A stretch of 64,000 bases of DNA from Gimesia sp. (GCA_002706765.1 PAJV01000045.1:62001-126000); one strand, 5' to 3'. Counted from the first letter of the stretch, positions 17,388 through 26,638 are shown. Notes: a model not told the origin generated them from the sequence alone. Numbers and translations are program-made.

Positions 17388-19358
17388 TCACTTCAGGCCT
17401 GTGATTTTAATCCGTTTCTGCCAGTCCGGATGCTTCGCTTTATACTTCTGAAAGACCTGGTATTCGCTGGCGACAATCTGGCCATCCTTGCTTATATCAA
17501 TGATCTCGAACAGCCATTCATAGGGAGCTTTCGCCTCATTCCATTCTGACTGGGATACTGTGTTGTCGCCGTTGGAATCACAATCCTTAAGCAGTTCCGC
17601 CATCGAATAGCGATCTGCTGATTTTCCCATCCCTGAATCAGGCCGATCTGTCACCGGATCCCACACCAGTTTCTGCCCGGCCCGCTCCAGAGCCCGTCGA
17701 TAGGCACTCTGGTCGATCGCCTGCACTGCGCACTTTTCTTTGAGAGCCTGGCAGGCCGCGATACCCGCCGATTCGCCGCAGATCATAAATACCGGCTCCA
17801 TCCGTGCCGAGGCGTACCCCAGATGCGTCGCTGAAAAACAGACTGGCACCAGCAGGTTTGTGCATTCTTCCGGCTTCGGTGTGATCGCCCGATAGGCAAT
17901 CGGATAGGGCTGATTCGTCGGCCCCCGGGAACCGCCGACAAACATTTTTCCCTCAAGTCCCACTAAAGTCTGTCTATCCTGCTTCAGCCAGATCCGCCGT
18001 ACAGGATACACGTCGATCCCGTACTGCGCCAGGCAGATCGGGTCCTCGATCTCTGTCTTGTTATAGACATCGTGTGCCGTCACGGTGTATCGCCCCGCCA
18101 GTCGACGCGAGACGCGCACATAAAGTTGATGCGGCCAGCCAGCGGTTTCGGGATGAGGTCGTCTGTCGAGTCCCAGCGCAGCTACTTCCTTTCGATAAAA
18201 CTCAGGAACGCGGTCATCAGTACTCATGAAATGCTGCAGGCCGCTCAAATAGTCTCGGTGCGCCTGCCAGATCTTCACGTGTGTCGCCACATCACCGTCG
18301 TCATAAAACCGGCTGATGCCCACCGGCGACATCGAAATCAGCGAATTCCGCTGGTAGTTCCACTCGCCCGAGTTCTTCCAACCCGGAAAGATCCCGATCA
18401 ACCGCTGCCGTAAATCCTTCTCCCGGGAATGCTGCTGCTTCAGATACTCTACATACCGGCCCACCAGTTCGAAATCTTCCGCCCGGTAATCCTCAGGCAC
18501 GCCAAACGGGGCCCGATGTGCGGGATCGCTGGTCGTGTAATACCGAAAGTTGTACGCCTGCGTGTAATCGTCCGCCGCCCCCAGCGGCTTGCAATGATCT
18601 TTTTCTACGCCACGTAGCAAACCACTCTCTGGATCGCCGGGAGTCTTAAACGGATCTACGGGAATCAAGCCCACAGGGGGCTGCACACCGGCGAATTCCT
18701 CGCCAAACTCTTCCGTGGATTCCCGTCCCACGCGATACGAAACGCCCGCTTTCGCCAGTAGATCCCCTTCGTAACTGGCATCAATATAGATCCTCGCCGC
18801 GACGCGCAACGCCTCGCGGGCTTCGGACGCCACGACCGGCGTCCCCAGTTCGTCAAAGGGAGCCCGATCGAACAGAGCCGCCTGAATCGCGGTTTTGTCT
18901 CCTGCCTGTGGCGTACAACCGGCAATACGATGATCGAAGATCACCCTGATCTTATGCTTCGCGAGCAGTTTCTGAAAATCTTCGCGGATCGTCTTCGGGC
19001 TGATCTCCGCCAGCACCCGGCGGTTCTCAGTTCGATCTTCGGTCCAGTTCGGCTGCCCCAGGCTTTTCAACAACCCCCGGGTCATCCCCCCGGTCGCCGC
19101 ATAGTTGGGACAGTCCTGCATCGGCTTGAGTCCCGACCCCAGAATGCCCCCCACCCAGCGACTCGGCTCCACAATCACTGCCGACCGCCCGGCACGCTGC
19201 ACCGCGACCGCCGCCAGGATCCCTGAGGGAGTCGCCCCGTAAATGCAGACATCCGCTTCCACAGTTTCAGGCTGTGCTACAGCAGTACTCGTTCCGGAAA
19301 AGGCGACCAGAGTCAGGATCGCCAGAAAAGTCCATTGACGCAGGCAGGAAAATATCAT
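17388..19358 (-). CDS. Exported FAD-dependent oxidoreductase with C-terminal EF-hands
   Basis: A 656-residue protein with a signal peptide (about 1-29, ending in STAVAQ). A FAD-binding Rossmann motif follows (DVCIYGATPSGILAAVA, about 36-52), then VGGILGSG, typical of the FAD_oxidored family (PF12831) seen in many planctomycete secreted proteins. ARIYIDASYEGDLLAKAGV matches the conserved middle motif of that family. The C-terminus adds two EF-hand-like loops (DSNGDNTVSQSE and DISKDGQIVASE). Export with a bound flavin is unusual elsewhere but common in this phylum. The substrate is unknown. Confidence 0.85.
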   Translation of the reverse strand: MIFSCLRQWTFLAILTLVAFSGTSTAVAQPETVEADVCIYGATPSGILAAVAVQRAGRSAVIVEPSRWVGGILGSGLKPMQDCPNYAATGGMTRGLLKSLGQPNWTEDRTENRRVLAEISPKTIREDFQKLLAKHKIRVIFDHRIAGCTPQAGDKTAIQAALFDRAPFDELGTPVVASEAREALRVAARIYIDASYEGDLLAKAGVSYRVGRESTEEFGEEFAGVQPPVGLIPVDPFKTPGDPESGLLRGVEKDHCKPLGAADDYTQAYNFRYYTTSDPAHRAPFGVPEDYRAEDFELVGRYVEYLKQQHSREKDLRQRLIGIFPGWKNSGEWNYQRNSLISMSPVGISRFYDDGDVATHVKIWQAHRDYLSGLQHFMSTDDRVPEFYRKEVAALGLDRRPHPETAGWPHQLYVRVSRRLAGRYTVTAHDVYNKTEIEDPICLAQYGIDVYPVRRIWLKQDRQTLVGLEGKMFVGGSRGPTNQPYPIAYRAITPKPEECTNLLVPVCFSATHLGYASARMEPVFMICGESAGIAACQALKEKCAVQAIDQSAYRRALERAGQKLVWDPVTDRPDSGMGKSADRYSMAELLKDCDSNGDNTVSQSEWNEAKAPYEWLFEIIDISKDGQIVASEYQVFQKYKAKHPDWQKRIKITGLK

Positions 19359-19477
19359 GATAGCAGACCAGTTTTGCAGGATCAGTTTTCAGCAGGAGTA
19401 AACAATCCTTATGGTTTACCGCCCGACGCCAGACGAAGCAACACCATGATTAAGGTTCTTGAGAAATCGAACCAGAG

Positions 19478-19735
19478 TCAGTCCTCATCTCCCTCTGTCT
19501 CCTGGAGGTCCTGTTCATCCAGAGCTTCCCACAAAGCCTCATGCAATAACTCAGCATTCCGAGCCTCCGTGCTCCAGGCAGGGGACTGATGCAGTCGCTG
19601 CTTGGATTCCGCCAGCGTAAGTCCCCGACCGGCGCGCAGGGCCTTAATCGCCTCTATCGGCCCCGCACCGGCGCGATGCAGTTTCTCGAGAGCCGCTTCT
19701 GTTGAAGAACTCTCACGCGCGATCTGCTCATACAT
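19478..19735 (-). CDS. Small protein with ribosomal L7/L12-like C-terminal motif
   Basis: An 85-residue cytoplasmic protein. The segment PIEAIKALRAGRGLTLAESK is close to the C-terminal domain helix of ribosomal protein L7/L12 (pattern: KI.VIK..R..TGLGL.EAK), a fold also found in small stand-alone bacterial proteins. The tail is very acidic (EALDEQDLQETEGDED). It is too short to be the real L7/L12, lacking its N-terminal dimerisation domain. It lies 39 bp after the DUF6122 gene on the same strand. The function is unknown. Confidence 0.6.
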   Translation of the reverse strand: MYEQIARESSSTEAALEKLHRAGAGPIEAIKALRAGRGLTLAESKQRLHQSPAWSTEARNAELLHEALWEALDEQDLQETEGDED

Positions 19736-19774
19736 AGTACGAACTCCGTAATAAGTAACCAGATAACAACCGGC

Positions 19775-20173
<399 letters not shown>

Positions 20174-20181
20174 TCATCATA

Positions 20182-20706
20182 TTAGGGCGCGAGGACGGGA
20201 TCAATCATCCAGTTACCGGAAAAGCCGGTTGGTTTGGGTTCGATTCCAGGCAGGCCGATACGGGAACGACTGAGTTCGGTACTGTCATCATAGCTGACAT
20301 AGACGCCTTTCGACCGCCCCGCACGGAAATCAACAGCGATCCAGGCATCCGCGGGTACGGTAACCGGCTTCGGAAATTTGATCTCCACCCATTGCTCGGC
20401 TCCCCGTTCAAACAGCGCATATGGCGCCATTTCTGTCGCGATCACTTCAGTCAGATCCTGATTCAGTAGATAGATCAGAAAACGTTCCTGTGGCGGTGCT
20501 GCCGTGCCATAGCGTGAGCCATGAATGCGAATCCCACTTAGCTCACGCTGCTCGGCGGACAGATTCAGTTGAATCATTTCACCAGAGCCACCGATACTTT
20601 TTTTACCGGCTGCTTTCTGCTCTGCCTGTGCCGCCGTGGAAGAAAAAGAAAGGTTCAATCCAATCAACAGCAGAAGAGGGAGCTTAAAAGTTTGTCTTCG
20701 TTTCAT
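20182..20706 (-). CDS. Exported protein of unknown function
   Basis: A 174-residue protein with a clear signal peptide (LPLLLLIGLNLSFSSTAAQA). The mature part is beta-rich, with repeated short strands (SGIRIHGSRYGTA, FLIYLLNQDLTEVIATE, WVEIKFPKPVTVPADAWIAVD, KGVYVSYDD), consistent with a beta-sandwich. The pattern VPADAWIAVDFRAGRSKGVY reminds one of carbohydrate-binding or peptidase-associated sandwich domains, but I cannot assign a family. It lies 24 bp after the membrane protein gene at 20731-21351. Confidence 0.6.
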   Translation of the reverse strand: MKRRQTFKLPLLLLIGLNLSFSSTAAQAEQKAAGKKSIGGSGEMIQLNLSAEQRELSGIRIHGSRYGTAAPPQERFLIYLLNQDLTEVIATEMAPYALFERGAEQWVEIKFPKPVTVPADAWIAVDFRAGRSKGVYVSYDDSTELSRSRIGLPGIEPKPTGFSGNWMIDPVLAP

Positions 20707-20730
20707 TGCAGTGATCCTTCAAAAAAGAAT

Positions 20731-21351
20731 TCAGCTACCAGCCGGCAGATATTTCTGCAGCAATTCGTTAACTGCTGCTTTCTGCTCCGGTGGAACGGGC
20801 AGGGGAGGTAACGCCCCTTTGAATAATATTTTTTCGGACTGCAAAATCAGATGCGAATTCGATTCTCCCGTCCAGCGGTAACCTGTAATTTCCTCCCATC
20901 TTAACAGAGTGGCATGATGCCAGATTCCGTTTTCAACGATCTGCAACCCTGACAGGGAACAGATGAGAATTATCACGGGTGTAAAGAGCAAGAGCCCTCC
21001 CATGAGTATGCCCTGGCCATTTTCGGACATGGTAAAGAAACTCAGCACAGCGGCTGGCAACAACAGTATCGCCAGCAGAACCGCAGCAGGCTCGACTCGT
21101 GATCGACCGCAATCAAGCAATGTCGAACCACGGTTCCTGAGTGACCTGATCCAGGAAATCAGGAACCAGCAAAAAAAAGGATAACCTATTATGATGCCTG
21201 AATAGCGAATTCCATCACCGACGCTGGCCTGAAAGAAATACGAAATGAGGATAGTCAGTGTCCCCTGAATCACAACGATACCGATCAGAAGCTGGGAAGC
21301 TGAATTGCCATTTTCCCGCCACTCCCGGCTTTCGTTGATTTCCGCTTTCAT
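20731..21351 (-). CDS. Membrane protein with four to five TM segments, unknown function
   Basis: About 206 residues when started at ATG 21351; an upstream in-frame start at 21465 adds 38 residues with no protein-like character. Two hydrophobic pairs (QLLIGIVVIQGTLTILISYF / GIIIGYPFFCWFLISWI and VLLAILLLPAAVLSFF / MGGLLLFTPVIILICSL) are followed by a C-terminal soluble portion (TLLRWEEITGYRWTGESNSH) resembling the PH-like segment of DUF5673/YcxB-type proteins. The resemblance is weak. Likely co-transcribed with the exported protein downstream. Confidence 0.55.
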   Translation of the reverse strand: MKAEINESREWRENGNSASQLLIGIVVIQGTLTILISYFFQASVGDGIRYSGIIIGYPFFCWFLISWIRSLRNRGSTLLDCGRSRVEPAAVLLAILLLPAAVLSFFTMSENGQGILMGGLLLFTPVIILICSLSGLQIVENGIWHHATLLRWEEITGYRWTGESNSHLILQSEKILFKGALPPLPVPPEQKAAVNELLQKYLPAGS

Positions 21352-21503
21352 AAATTCAGTCTCTGTCCATTCATTTGAATTGTTTCTACCAGCACATTGA
21401 TGGGGATCGCCGGGAAACTTAGAATCTTCACCCCACAATCGTATCATACAGCAATATACTGTCAACAGGATTCAAGGAACCGATGTCTGCCTGACATCAT
21501 ATG

Positions 21504-21552
21504 ACACTGCTACCGGAAATCAAGATTTTGTTGAGATCGGTAACGACAGTGT
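21504..21552. other. Intergenic inverted repeat
   Basis: ACACTG at 21504-21509 pairs with CAGTGT at 21547-21552, and TACCG pairs with CGGTA inside, separated by a 22-nt loop. It lies between a divergent gene pair (20731-21351 minus and 21666-22136 plus), so it may be an operator or a structured leader. There is no supporting second copy. Confidence 0.25.
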
Positions 21553-21665
21553 GGACTCCGGTTCAAATAGACATTCTCTGCCCTGTCAGACTATGATCCA
21601 CGCCACACGGTTTCGTTCACGGAGGATAAAACATTCCACTCACACCATTTCATTTCAGCCCCGGG

Positions 21666-22136
21666 TTGCTGACTAAAGTCTTCGGGCCCCGTTCGTTCTG
21701 GCTGACCTCCTTCATTGCCGCGAACGTTCTGATCGACGTGGAAGTGTTGTATTATCTGAGCAGGGATGAACCGCCGCTCCACCGTTACCTGCATACTTAC
21801 CTGGGTGGCAGCGCAGCCGGGCTCCTCGCCGGTCTGCTGATGTGGTGTATCGTGATGATCATCGTCCGATGGATGCCCGCCGGTTCACGCTGGAAAACAC
21901 GACTGAACCAGACGCCCAAGACGCGACTGCTCAATCAGTCGCTACTCGCCGGTTTGATCGGGGGAATCTCGCATGTCTTTCTCGACAGCCTGATGCATGA
22001 CGACATGCATCCGTTCTGGCCGTTCGCTACCGGTAATACACTGGCTGGTGTGATCAGCGTTCCGGCGCTGCACATCGGACTGGGACTGCTCGGCCTGTTC
22101 TCGCTGATTCTCTGGCTGCTGCTGCGGGAACCGTAA
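21666..22136 (+). CDS. YdjM/DUF457-like membrane metal-dependent hydrolase homologue
   Basis: A 156-residue membrane protein beginning at a TTG. Hydrophobic segments lie near residues 10-28, 48-70, 100-118 and 130-152. The motifs IDVEVLYYLSRDEPPLHRYLH and GGISHVFLDSLMHDDMHPFW keep the His/Asp pattern of YdjM-like proteins (annotated as membrane-bound metal-dependent hydrolases). The enzymatic activity of this family is mostly predicted. Convergent with the lipoprotein gene 16 bp away. The start is uncertain because no good Shine-Dalgarno is visible. Confidence 0.6.
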   Translation: MLTKVFGPRSFWLTSFIAANVLIDVEVLYYLSRDEPPLHRYLHTYLGGSAAGLLAGLLMWCIVMIIVRWMPAGSRWKTRLNQTPKTRLLNQSLLAGLIGGISHVFLDSLMHDDMHPFWPFATGNTLAGVISVPALHIGLGLLGLFSLILWLLLREP

Positions 22137-22152
22137 GCGGAATTCGTCTGAA

Positions 22153-22380
22153 TTATTTCTGCTTCACTCCGTATTTTCTGCGATTCGCCACATGAAAACT
22201 GCTGGCGTCATCCGGATCCTTTTCCACACCGGGATCGAGTGAGAACAGTTCCCAGTCGGGAGCACCCTGCAGTGCCCTGGCTGCTTCTGTCGGCAGTCTG
22301 GCACCCGAAGGCTTCAGAGCTGGCCCCTCAGATGTGCAGCCAACCAGCATCACCGGCACCAACACAGAAATGACCCGCAT
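22153..22380 (-). CDS. Small predicted lipoprotein
   Basis: A 75-residue product with a short signal and a lipobox-like end (VLVPVMLVGC, Cys15), so lipid attachment to the cell envelope is likely. The mature part is short and hydrophilic (LPTEAARALQGAPDWELFSLD). No family is recognised. It follows the thiamine-binding-like gene by 17 bp on the same strand. Confidence 0.55.
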   Translation of the reverse strand: MRVISVLVPVMLVGCTSEGPALKPSGARLPTEAARALQGAPDWELFSLDPGVEKDPDDASSFHVANRRKYGVKQK

Positions 22381-22397
22381 TAACGTTTCTCCGCGAT

Positions 22398-22646
22398 TCA
22401 GGAGGGCTCGTAACCAGGCATGATTTTGACAACGAAGACCGCTTTGCCATGTTCCTCATGACTCCAGCGAAGCATTTCCGTCAGGCAGGTCATCAGTTGC
22501 TCGTACTCGCCAATCACCACCGTTGAAGTCGGGCCCGGCGTCACCTGCACTTCCGGGTAATAACTCAACTTGGCAATGAAGGCTTTGATCAGTTCCTTAT
22601 AGTTTTCCTGAAACGGATACATGCTGATTTCGGCGGTGCTGATCAT
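22398..22646 (-). CDS. YkoF/MTH1187-type thiamine-binding-like protein
   Basis: An 82-residue protein started at ATG 22646, where AAAGG lies 6 nt upstream; the longer reading adds ten residues with no support. The opening MISTAEISMYPFQENYKELI and the later GEYEQLMTCLTEML match the small alpha/beta YkoF/DUF77 family, whose members bind thiamine or its pyrimidine precursor (HMP). No transporter genes of the Yko type are next to it, so the ligand is open. Cytoplasmic. Confidence 0.75.
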   Translation of the reverse strand: MISTAEISMYPFQENYKELIKAFIAKLSYYPEVQVTPGPTSTVVIGEYEQLMTCLTEMLRWSHEEHGKAVFVVKIMPGYEPS

Positions 22647-22945
22647 GAGAAACCTTTCTGGGAAAATCGAATTCACACAGCAGAACAGGGCTCCACGTGT
22701 ACATTAAGCAGAAGGGATATTGAGTAACCTTGATCCTACCAGACGAGATGAGGCTGTCAATCATCTGATTCTGTTGTCGTTGATTCCTGCTCCATTCTGT
22801 CTCAGAACTCGTATTAATCTGGTTTCCCGCAGTCCTCGGCAGGGGTGAACCCTGCAAAAGATAGACTTTCAGGAAATTCCTCTGGAACCCATGCTCTGAA
22901 CCTGTTAGCTTAACCAAAGCGGGCACGCAATAGGGGCCAATTCTT

Positions 22946-23227
22946 ATGAAAGTCACCACAGTTGCATTTATCGCTGTGATTGTCATTCAGGCGATCCAGT
23001 CGACACTATCCAACCAGGAATTAAACCGCTGGAAACGGCACTGTTACCACTACGGCTATGCTGAAGTGAGTACCGACGACACGGGAAATATCGTCGATTA
23101 CCAGTTGATTCCCAGGCCTGGTCGCCATGAAATCCATTCCGCGTTACTTTCGCGGCGTACCCACTTTATTGAAGTCATCCCCGATGATCCTGATTATGGC
23201 GACGAGATCGAAGACTACCTCCCCTGA
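22946..23227 (+). CDS. Small protein with N-terminal hydrophobic segment
   Basis: A 93-residue product starting with a hydrophobic signal or anchor (TTVAFIAVIVIQAIQSTL) and continuing as a hydrophilic, acidic domain (YGYAEVSTDDTGNIVDYQLI, HFIEVIPDDPDYGDEIEDYL). No family recognised. A perfect 6-bp hairpin (GCAGGG and CCCTGC around 22840-22857) lies about 90 bp upstream in the leader; I could not match it to a known riboswitch. Confidence 0.45.
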   Translation: MKVTTVAFIAVIVIQAIQSTLSNQELNRWKRHCYHYGYAEVSTDDTGNIVDYQLIPRPGRHEIHSALLSRRTHFIEVIPDDPDYGDEIEDYLP

Positions 23228-23299
23228 AAAAAAACTGACTTCACGCATTCATTGTCAGGAAGCACAGGGCGGGGAGAATCAAAGCCCCAAAACGCAAAC

Positions 23300-23329
23300 G
23301 GGCGGGAATATCTGCTGACATTCCCGCCC
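23300..23329. terminator. Hairpin between gene at 23227 and tRNA-Phe
   Basis: A 10-bp GC-rich inverted repeat (GGGCGGGAAT and ATTCCCGCCC) with a 10-nt loop lies between the convergent small gene and tRNA-Phe. The plus side is followed by TTTT only after 9 bases, so it is a weak or bidirectional terminator. Confidence 0.55.
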
Positions 23330-23352
23330 GAAGTGGTTTTATAGGTTAAAAG

Positions 23353-23425
23353 TGGGCACGGGCGGGATCGAACCGCCGACACCAGGATTTTCAGTCCTGT
23401 GCTCTACCAACTGAGCTACATGCCC
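23353..23425 (-). tRNA. tRNA-Phe (anticodon GAA)
   Basis: The 73-nt sequence read on the minus strand folds as a complete tRNA. The acceptor stem is GGGCATG paired to CGTGCCC, with discriminator A. The D-arm contains AGCTCAGTTGGTAGAGC. The anticodon stem CAGGA/TCCTG closes loop CTGAAAA, giving anticodon GAA at 23390-23392. The T-arm is GGCGG TTCGATC CCGCC. The 3' CCA is not encoded. Confidence 0.97.
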
Positions 23426-23739
23426 TCGTTTCCGCATGTGATATAAGGCGTTAACCCCATATGCAATCATTGCTTAATGGAAGCGAGATGGAAATATAAG
23501 CCATTCCTCTCCAAGTTTCAAGCAAAACCACCAGTTCCAGTTCAGGATTCATGAGTTTTCCTGTTTCCGGTTCTGTTCTGCTGCAAATACAGCGAAATTC
23601 AACGTTTTCGACTAAGTCCCGTTTTACGGTATCGACTCCCGGACTATTTGAACCGAGTAGAATAGTTTGAGAGACGCTAGAGTTAAATGTGATGTGTTCC
23701 AGCTGTGCGGAATCTGTGTATTATAACGATCAAAGTTTC
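23426..23739. other. Intergenic region holding repeat copy D
   Basis: This 314-bp gap between tRNA-Phe and the HD-GYP-like gene contains the tRNA promoter region and, at 23609-23702, a minus-strand copy of the dispersed 95-bp element. No coding sequence is supported. Confidence 0.7.
23609..23702 (-). repeat. Dispersed 95-bp element, copy D
   Basis: Read on the minus strand this copy has CATCACA, 12 nt, GTCTC, 31 nt, GGAGTCG, 13 nt, GGACTT. It differs from the other copies in one base of the GGAGACG block and in its last bases, and it lacks the TAGC end. It begins 37 bp after the stop codon of the HD-GYP-like gene, in the same direction. Confidence 0.8.
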
Positions 23740-25101
23740 TTAGATCTGGCCATCAAACAGTTCCGAAGTCAAATCAATCTCTTCTTTTCCCGGGGTGGGC
23801 AGAGCCTGGTCGATTTCCAGTTCACTCGCATGCAGATCAATGATACTGTCCGGATCCATTGGATCGACTTTTTTACCGTTCGCTGTTTGCAGCACCTGGA
23901 CAATCGGGCTGGTATAGTGATCCTGATTCCGGCGGATCACCCGCGCGGCACTTCCATCGGTCAGAATGACAAAGCTGCCAATCGGAAACAGGGAGAGCAG
24001 ATTCAACAGCGCCCGCATGGGTGCCCCATCAATTGTCTTATCGTTTGTAAGCCGTAACAGGTACTCCATCGCTGCATAAGGCATCAGGGCAGGGCGGTCT
24101 TCTCGTGAACTCGTGAGCGAGACATAGGAATGCGCGACATTCAGAATGCGGGCAAACAGATGAATCATATTATGAGATCGCTGCCGTGGAAAACCCAGAC
24201 CATTAGGCTGTTCATGTACCTGATAGCAGACCACCGGAACGACACTGGGAATTCCAGCCACATCTTCCAGCATTTCCAGCGAGAAAATCGGATGTTTCTG
24301 CATTTCGATCCGTTCCAGCGGACTCAGGCGACGACGGCTTTTGCCGATTTTATTCTGTACGCGAACCATCCCCCAGTCATGCACCAGTCCACACAAACCG
24401 ATATTGCGAACGTTGCTCTCATCCAGATTCAGTTCGGTACCAATCGCCATGCCCAGTAATGACATCTGCAGACAATGCTGCGAAAGTGATTCGTCCTTAC
24501 CCGCCTCAGCGGCAGCTGAGATCACACAGTCTGCATCCGCGGTTAACTGGGTCAGATAACTGGCTGCCATGCCGGTGATTTCTGATCCACTGGGGACTTT
24601 TCCGGTCAGCGCACCTCGCATCATTCCGTCGAGTGATTCACCGAATTTCTGCTGCTGCTCAAACAGTTTATCACGATGATCTGGATCATAGGCTTTACAG
24701 CCATGCATCACCATGGAATTGCGGACGGCCGGTCCGGTGTTGGCGACGAACATGGACCCCGATTCGATCAGCCGGTCCAGTTTTTCGGTCAGTTCGGTCG
24801 AGAAGATTCCCTGGTTCGCTGCTTCCAGCATCGGGTCTCCCGCCAGGGCTCCCAGGCTGACAGCAGAGGCATCATCACTGTGGACGTCCACCTGCGACAT
24901 TTTCCTGTCGCGTAATAACTGCTTGAAGCGTGAATTCACCACAGATCCTGAGGCCAGCAGCAAGACGCCGTTCCTGTCATAAATCGGATGATTAATCCTG
25001 CGTCCCACGATCAGGTCTTCGACGCGGATGGAGACGGTCTCAGGAGAATCGACTTGCGATTTGGGGGAGGTGTCAGTTTGTTCTTTAATTTGTGTCGTCA
25101 T
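23740..25101 (-). CDS. HD-GYP-related domain protein with altered signature
   Basis: A 453-residue cytoplasmic protein. The start ATG at 25101 opens with MTTQIKEQ; a longer reading adds 29 residues of low quality. The N-terminal 90 residues (VEDLIVGRRINHPIYDRNG) match the domain often preceding HD-GYP modules. The HD region has NIGLCGLVHDWGM, HPIFSLEML and CYQVHEQPNGLGFPR. In active c-di-GMP phosphodiesterases the last motif reads HHExxDGxGYP; here it is QVHEQPNGLGFP, so the GYP signature is degraded although the HD pair remains. It may be a weak phosphodiesterase or a sensor-type protein. The C-terminal 90 residues (SFVILTDGSAARVIRRN) look like the usual HD-GYP tail. Confidence 0.8.
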   Translation of the reverse strand: MTTQIKEQTDTSPKSQVDSPETVSIRVEDLIVGRRINHPIYDRNGVLLLASGSVVNSRFKQLLRDRKMSQVDVHSDDASAVSLGALAGDPMLEAANQGIFSTELTEKLDRLIESGSMFVANTGPAVRNSMVMHGCKAYDPDHRDKLFEQQQKFGESLDGMMRGALTGKVPSGSEITGMAASYLTQLTADADCVISAAAEAGKDESLSQHCLQMSLLGMAIGTELNLDESNVRNIGLCGLVHDWGMVRVQNKIGKSRRRLSPLERIEMQKHPIFSLEMLEDVAGIPSVVPVVCYQVHEQPNGLGFPRQRSHNMIHLFARILNVAHSYVSLTSSREDRPALMPYAAMEYLLRLTNDKTIDGAPMRALLNLLSLFPIGSFVILTDGSAARVIRRNQDHYTSPIVQVLQTANGKKVDPMDPDSIIDLHASELEIDQALPTPGKEEIDLTSELFDGQI

Positions 25102-25352
25102 TTCCAAAACCTGAAGAGGCAACCGGAGCTTACTCGACCCCGGTAAAAAAACATCTGTGAAGTAATCGAACGCGGGAGACGCTCTCAAAAGAGAACGTTC
25201 AAGGTAAACCTAGTTTCAAAAAATTTAAAACAGAGCTGAGGAGGGATATGCGACACAAAAATCTGAAATGGGATGCGCCTGTTACTCCGAATATTCCATT
25301 CGGGTAAGATTCACAGGAGGGGATTCTCTCTCTGATCAGTGAGGACAGGAAC

Positions 25353-26603
25353 TTATAGAGAATTACTGATCTGTTTCAGCACATCAGCTTCACTGTTTTG
25401 GACAGTGGGCAGAAAGCCACGCAAGGGGAGTGGCGTGCCGTCGTAGCGATACATCGAACCGGGAAACTGGATGCCTGTGATGCCCGTTGGCAGGAAAACC
25501 TCGGGCTGAAAATCCTGGGGCAAAGTGGAACCAATCACGATGGAGGGCACACTTTTCAGATTCCCAAGTGCCTGCGCAGATAACCCTGCCAGTGGGTTTC
25601 CGCCCGTCAGAATACACAGATCCACTTCGGACTGTTCCAGCAAGCGGCTGGCCTGATACTCGGCAGGTGAGTAACAGGGAAACCCGGCAGCGAAATTGAC
25701 AGCCGCTGCATATCCGGTCTGCCAGGCCAGTACATGTTCTGCCCCTTTGGTCTCGCCGGAAGCGGGTACCGAAATGGAGTGACAGCGACGTTCCCTCTGA
25801 ATTTCTCTGATCAGCAGCGAAAGCGCTTCCAGTTTACGATGTGACAGTGGTCCCTGTTTGAATTCCGGGCCGGTAAAAAAAACGATATATTGACTCTGTT
25901 TCAGTTGTGAAGCCAGGGATTGCAGTTGCGATTCGGTAATCCCCACCGGCTCATTTCCGGCAAGGGCGATGCCTTTCAGAAGTGACCTGAGTTGCCAGAT
26001 GACTTCAATTTCCCGCTGAGGCTCGACTGCGATGAATTCATCTGCATGGTCAGTCGCACGTGCAGACTCTTCTCCGATCGCGATGATTTTACGTGTCATC
26101 TCAGGGGAATCTGTTTCCAGAGTCTGTCGATGTCGCGCATTGGCCAGCAGGTCCGCAGCGCCCCAGTAAATAATCAGGTCTGCACGACTGCGTACTTCGC
26201 CAAGGGTACAGGTGGCTTCTCCCACCTGCTGCAGGGCTCTTGTCCCTGCCGAGGCACCTGTGTCAATGACTGCTCCGATTTGATCCGCTAATGCGACTGC
26301 AGCCCGCTGGGCAGCAGTGGAGGACTGAGAGAGACCGGTCACCAGTGGAGCCTGTGCCTGTTGAATCAGTTCGACCGCCTGTTTGATCGCGGCGGCTTGA
26401 GAGACCGGCTTTCCCTGAATCCGCGGAACCAGTTGATCTGTCTCTCCTGCGCGTTCAAACCAGGCCTGCCCCTGAGAGCAGGTGGTTTGAACTTCCAGAA
26501 TCTGCTGACCGTCGATCGTCACCTGAATATCATCGCAGGCGCAATAACAGCCGGCACAGGTGACGTCCTCAATCAGTTTTTTCACAAACCATCTCCGAAA
26601 CAT
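25353..26603 (-). CDS. fhcB: Formylmethanofuran dehydrogenase subunit B (formyltransferase/hydrolase complex FhcB)
   Basis: A 416-residue protein related to molybdopterin-dependent FwdB/FmdB. The N-terminus has the cysteine motif CAGCYCACDD (C16, C19, C21, C23). The middle carries DLIIYWGAADLLANARHRQ and the C-terminal part CILTGGNPLAGLS and LPQDFQPEVFLPTGITGIQF. In bacteria with the tetrahydromethanopterin C1 pathway, FhcB is part of the FhcABCD complex that converts formyl-H4MPT to formate, and planctomycetes are known to carry this pathway. No other fhc or H4MPT gene lies in the window, so the gene seems separated from its partners. It starts 35 bp after the TIM-barrel gene, probably in one transcript. 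Confidence 0.85.
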   Translation of the reverse strand: MFRRWFVKKLIEDVTCAGCYCACDDIQVTIDGQQILEVQTTCSQGQAWFERAGETDQLVPRIQGKPVSQAAAIKQAVELIQQAQAPLVTGLSQSSTAAQRAAVALADQIGAVIDTGASAGTRALQQVGEATCTLGEVRSRADLIIYWGAADLLANARHRQTLETDSPEMTRKIIAIGEESARATDHADEFIAVEPQREIEVIWQLRSLLKGIALAGNEPVGITESQLQSLASQLKQSQYIVFFTGPEFKQGPLSHRKLEALSLLIREIQRERRCHSISVPASGETKGAEHVLAWQTGYAAAVNFAAGFPCYSPAEYQASRLLEQSEVDLCILTGGNPLAGLSAQALGNLKSVPSIVIGSTLPQDFQPEVFLPTGITGIQFPGSMYRYDGTPLPLRGFLPTVQNSEADVLKQISNSL

Positions 26604-26638
26604 TCACTTTGACAGATTCAAAGCACAGGGGATTCGTG

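Noticed and set aside
22800-22945. Structured leader suggesting a TPP or cobalamin riboswitch next to a thiamine-binding-like gene
   Set aside because: Only one 6-bp hairpin is clear; the conserved TPP blocks (CTGAGA, GAACCTGA with GGATAATGCC) are not present in order on either strand.
25140-25210. CGGGAGACGCTCTC upstream of the HD-GYP-like start, similar to the repeat core
   Set aside because: No CATCACA, GTCTC or GGGACAC block at the required spacing; a chance match.
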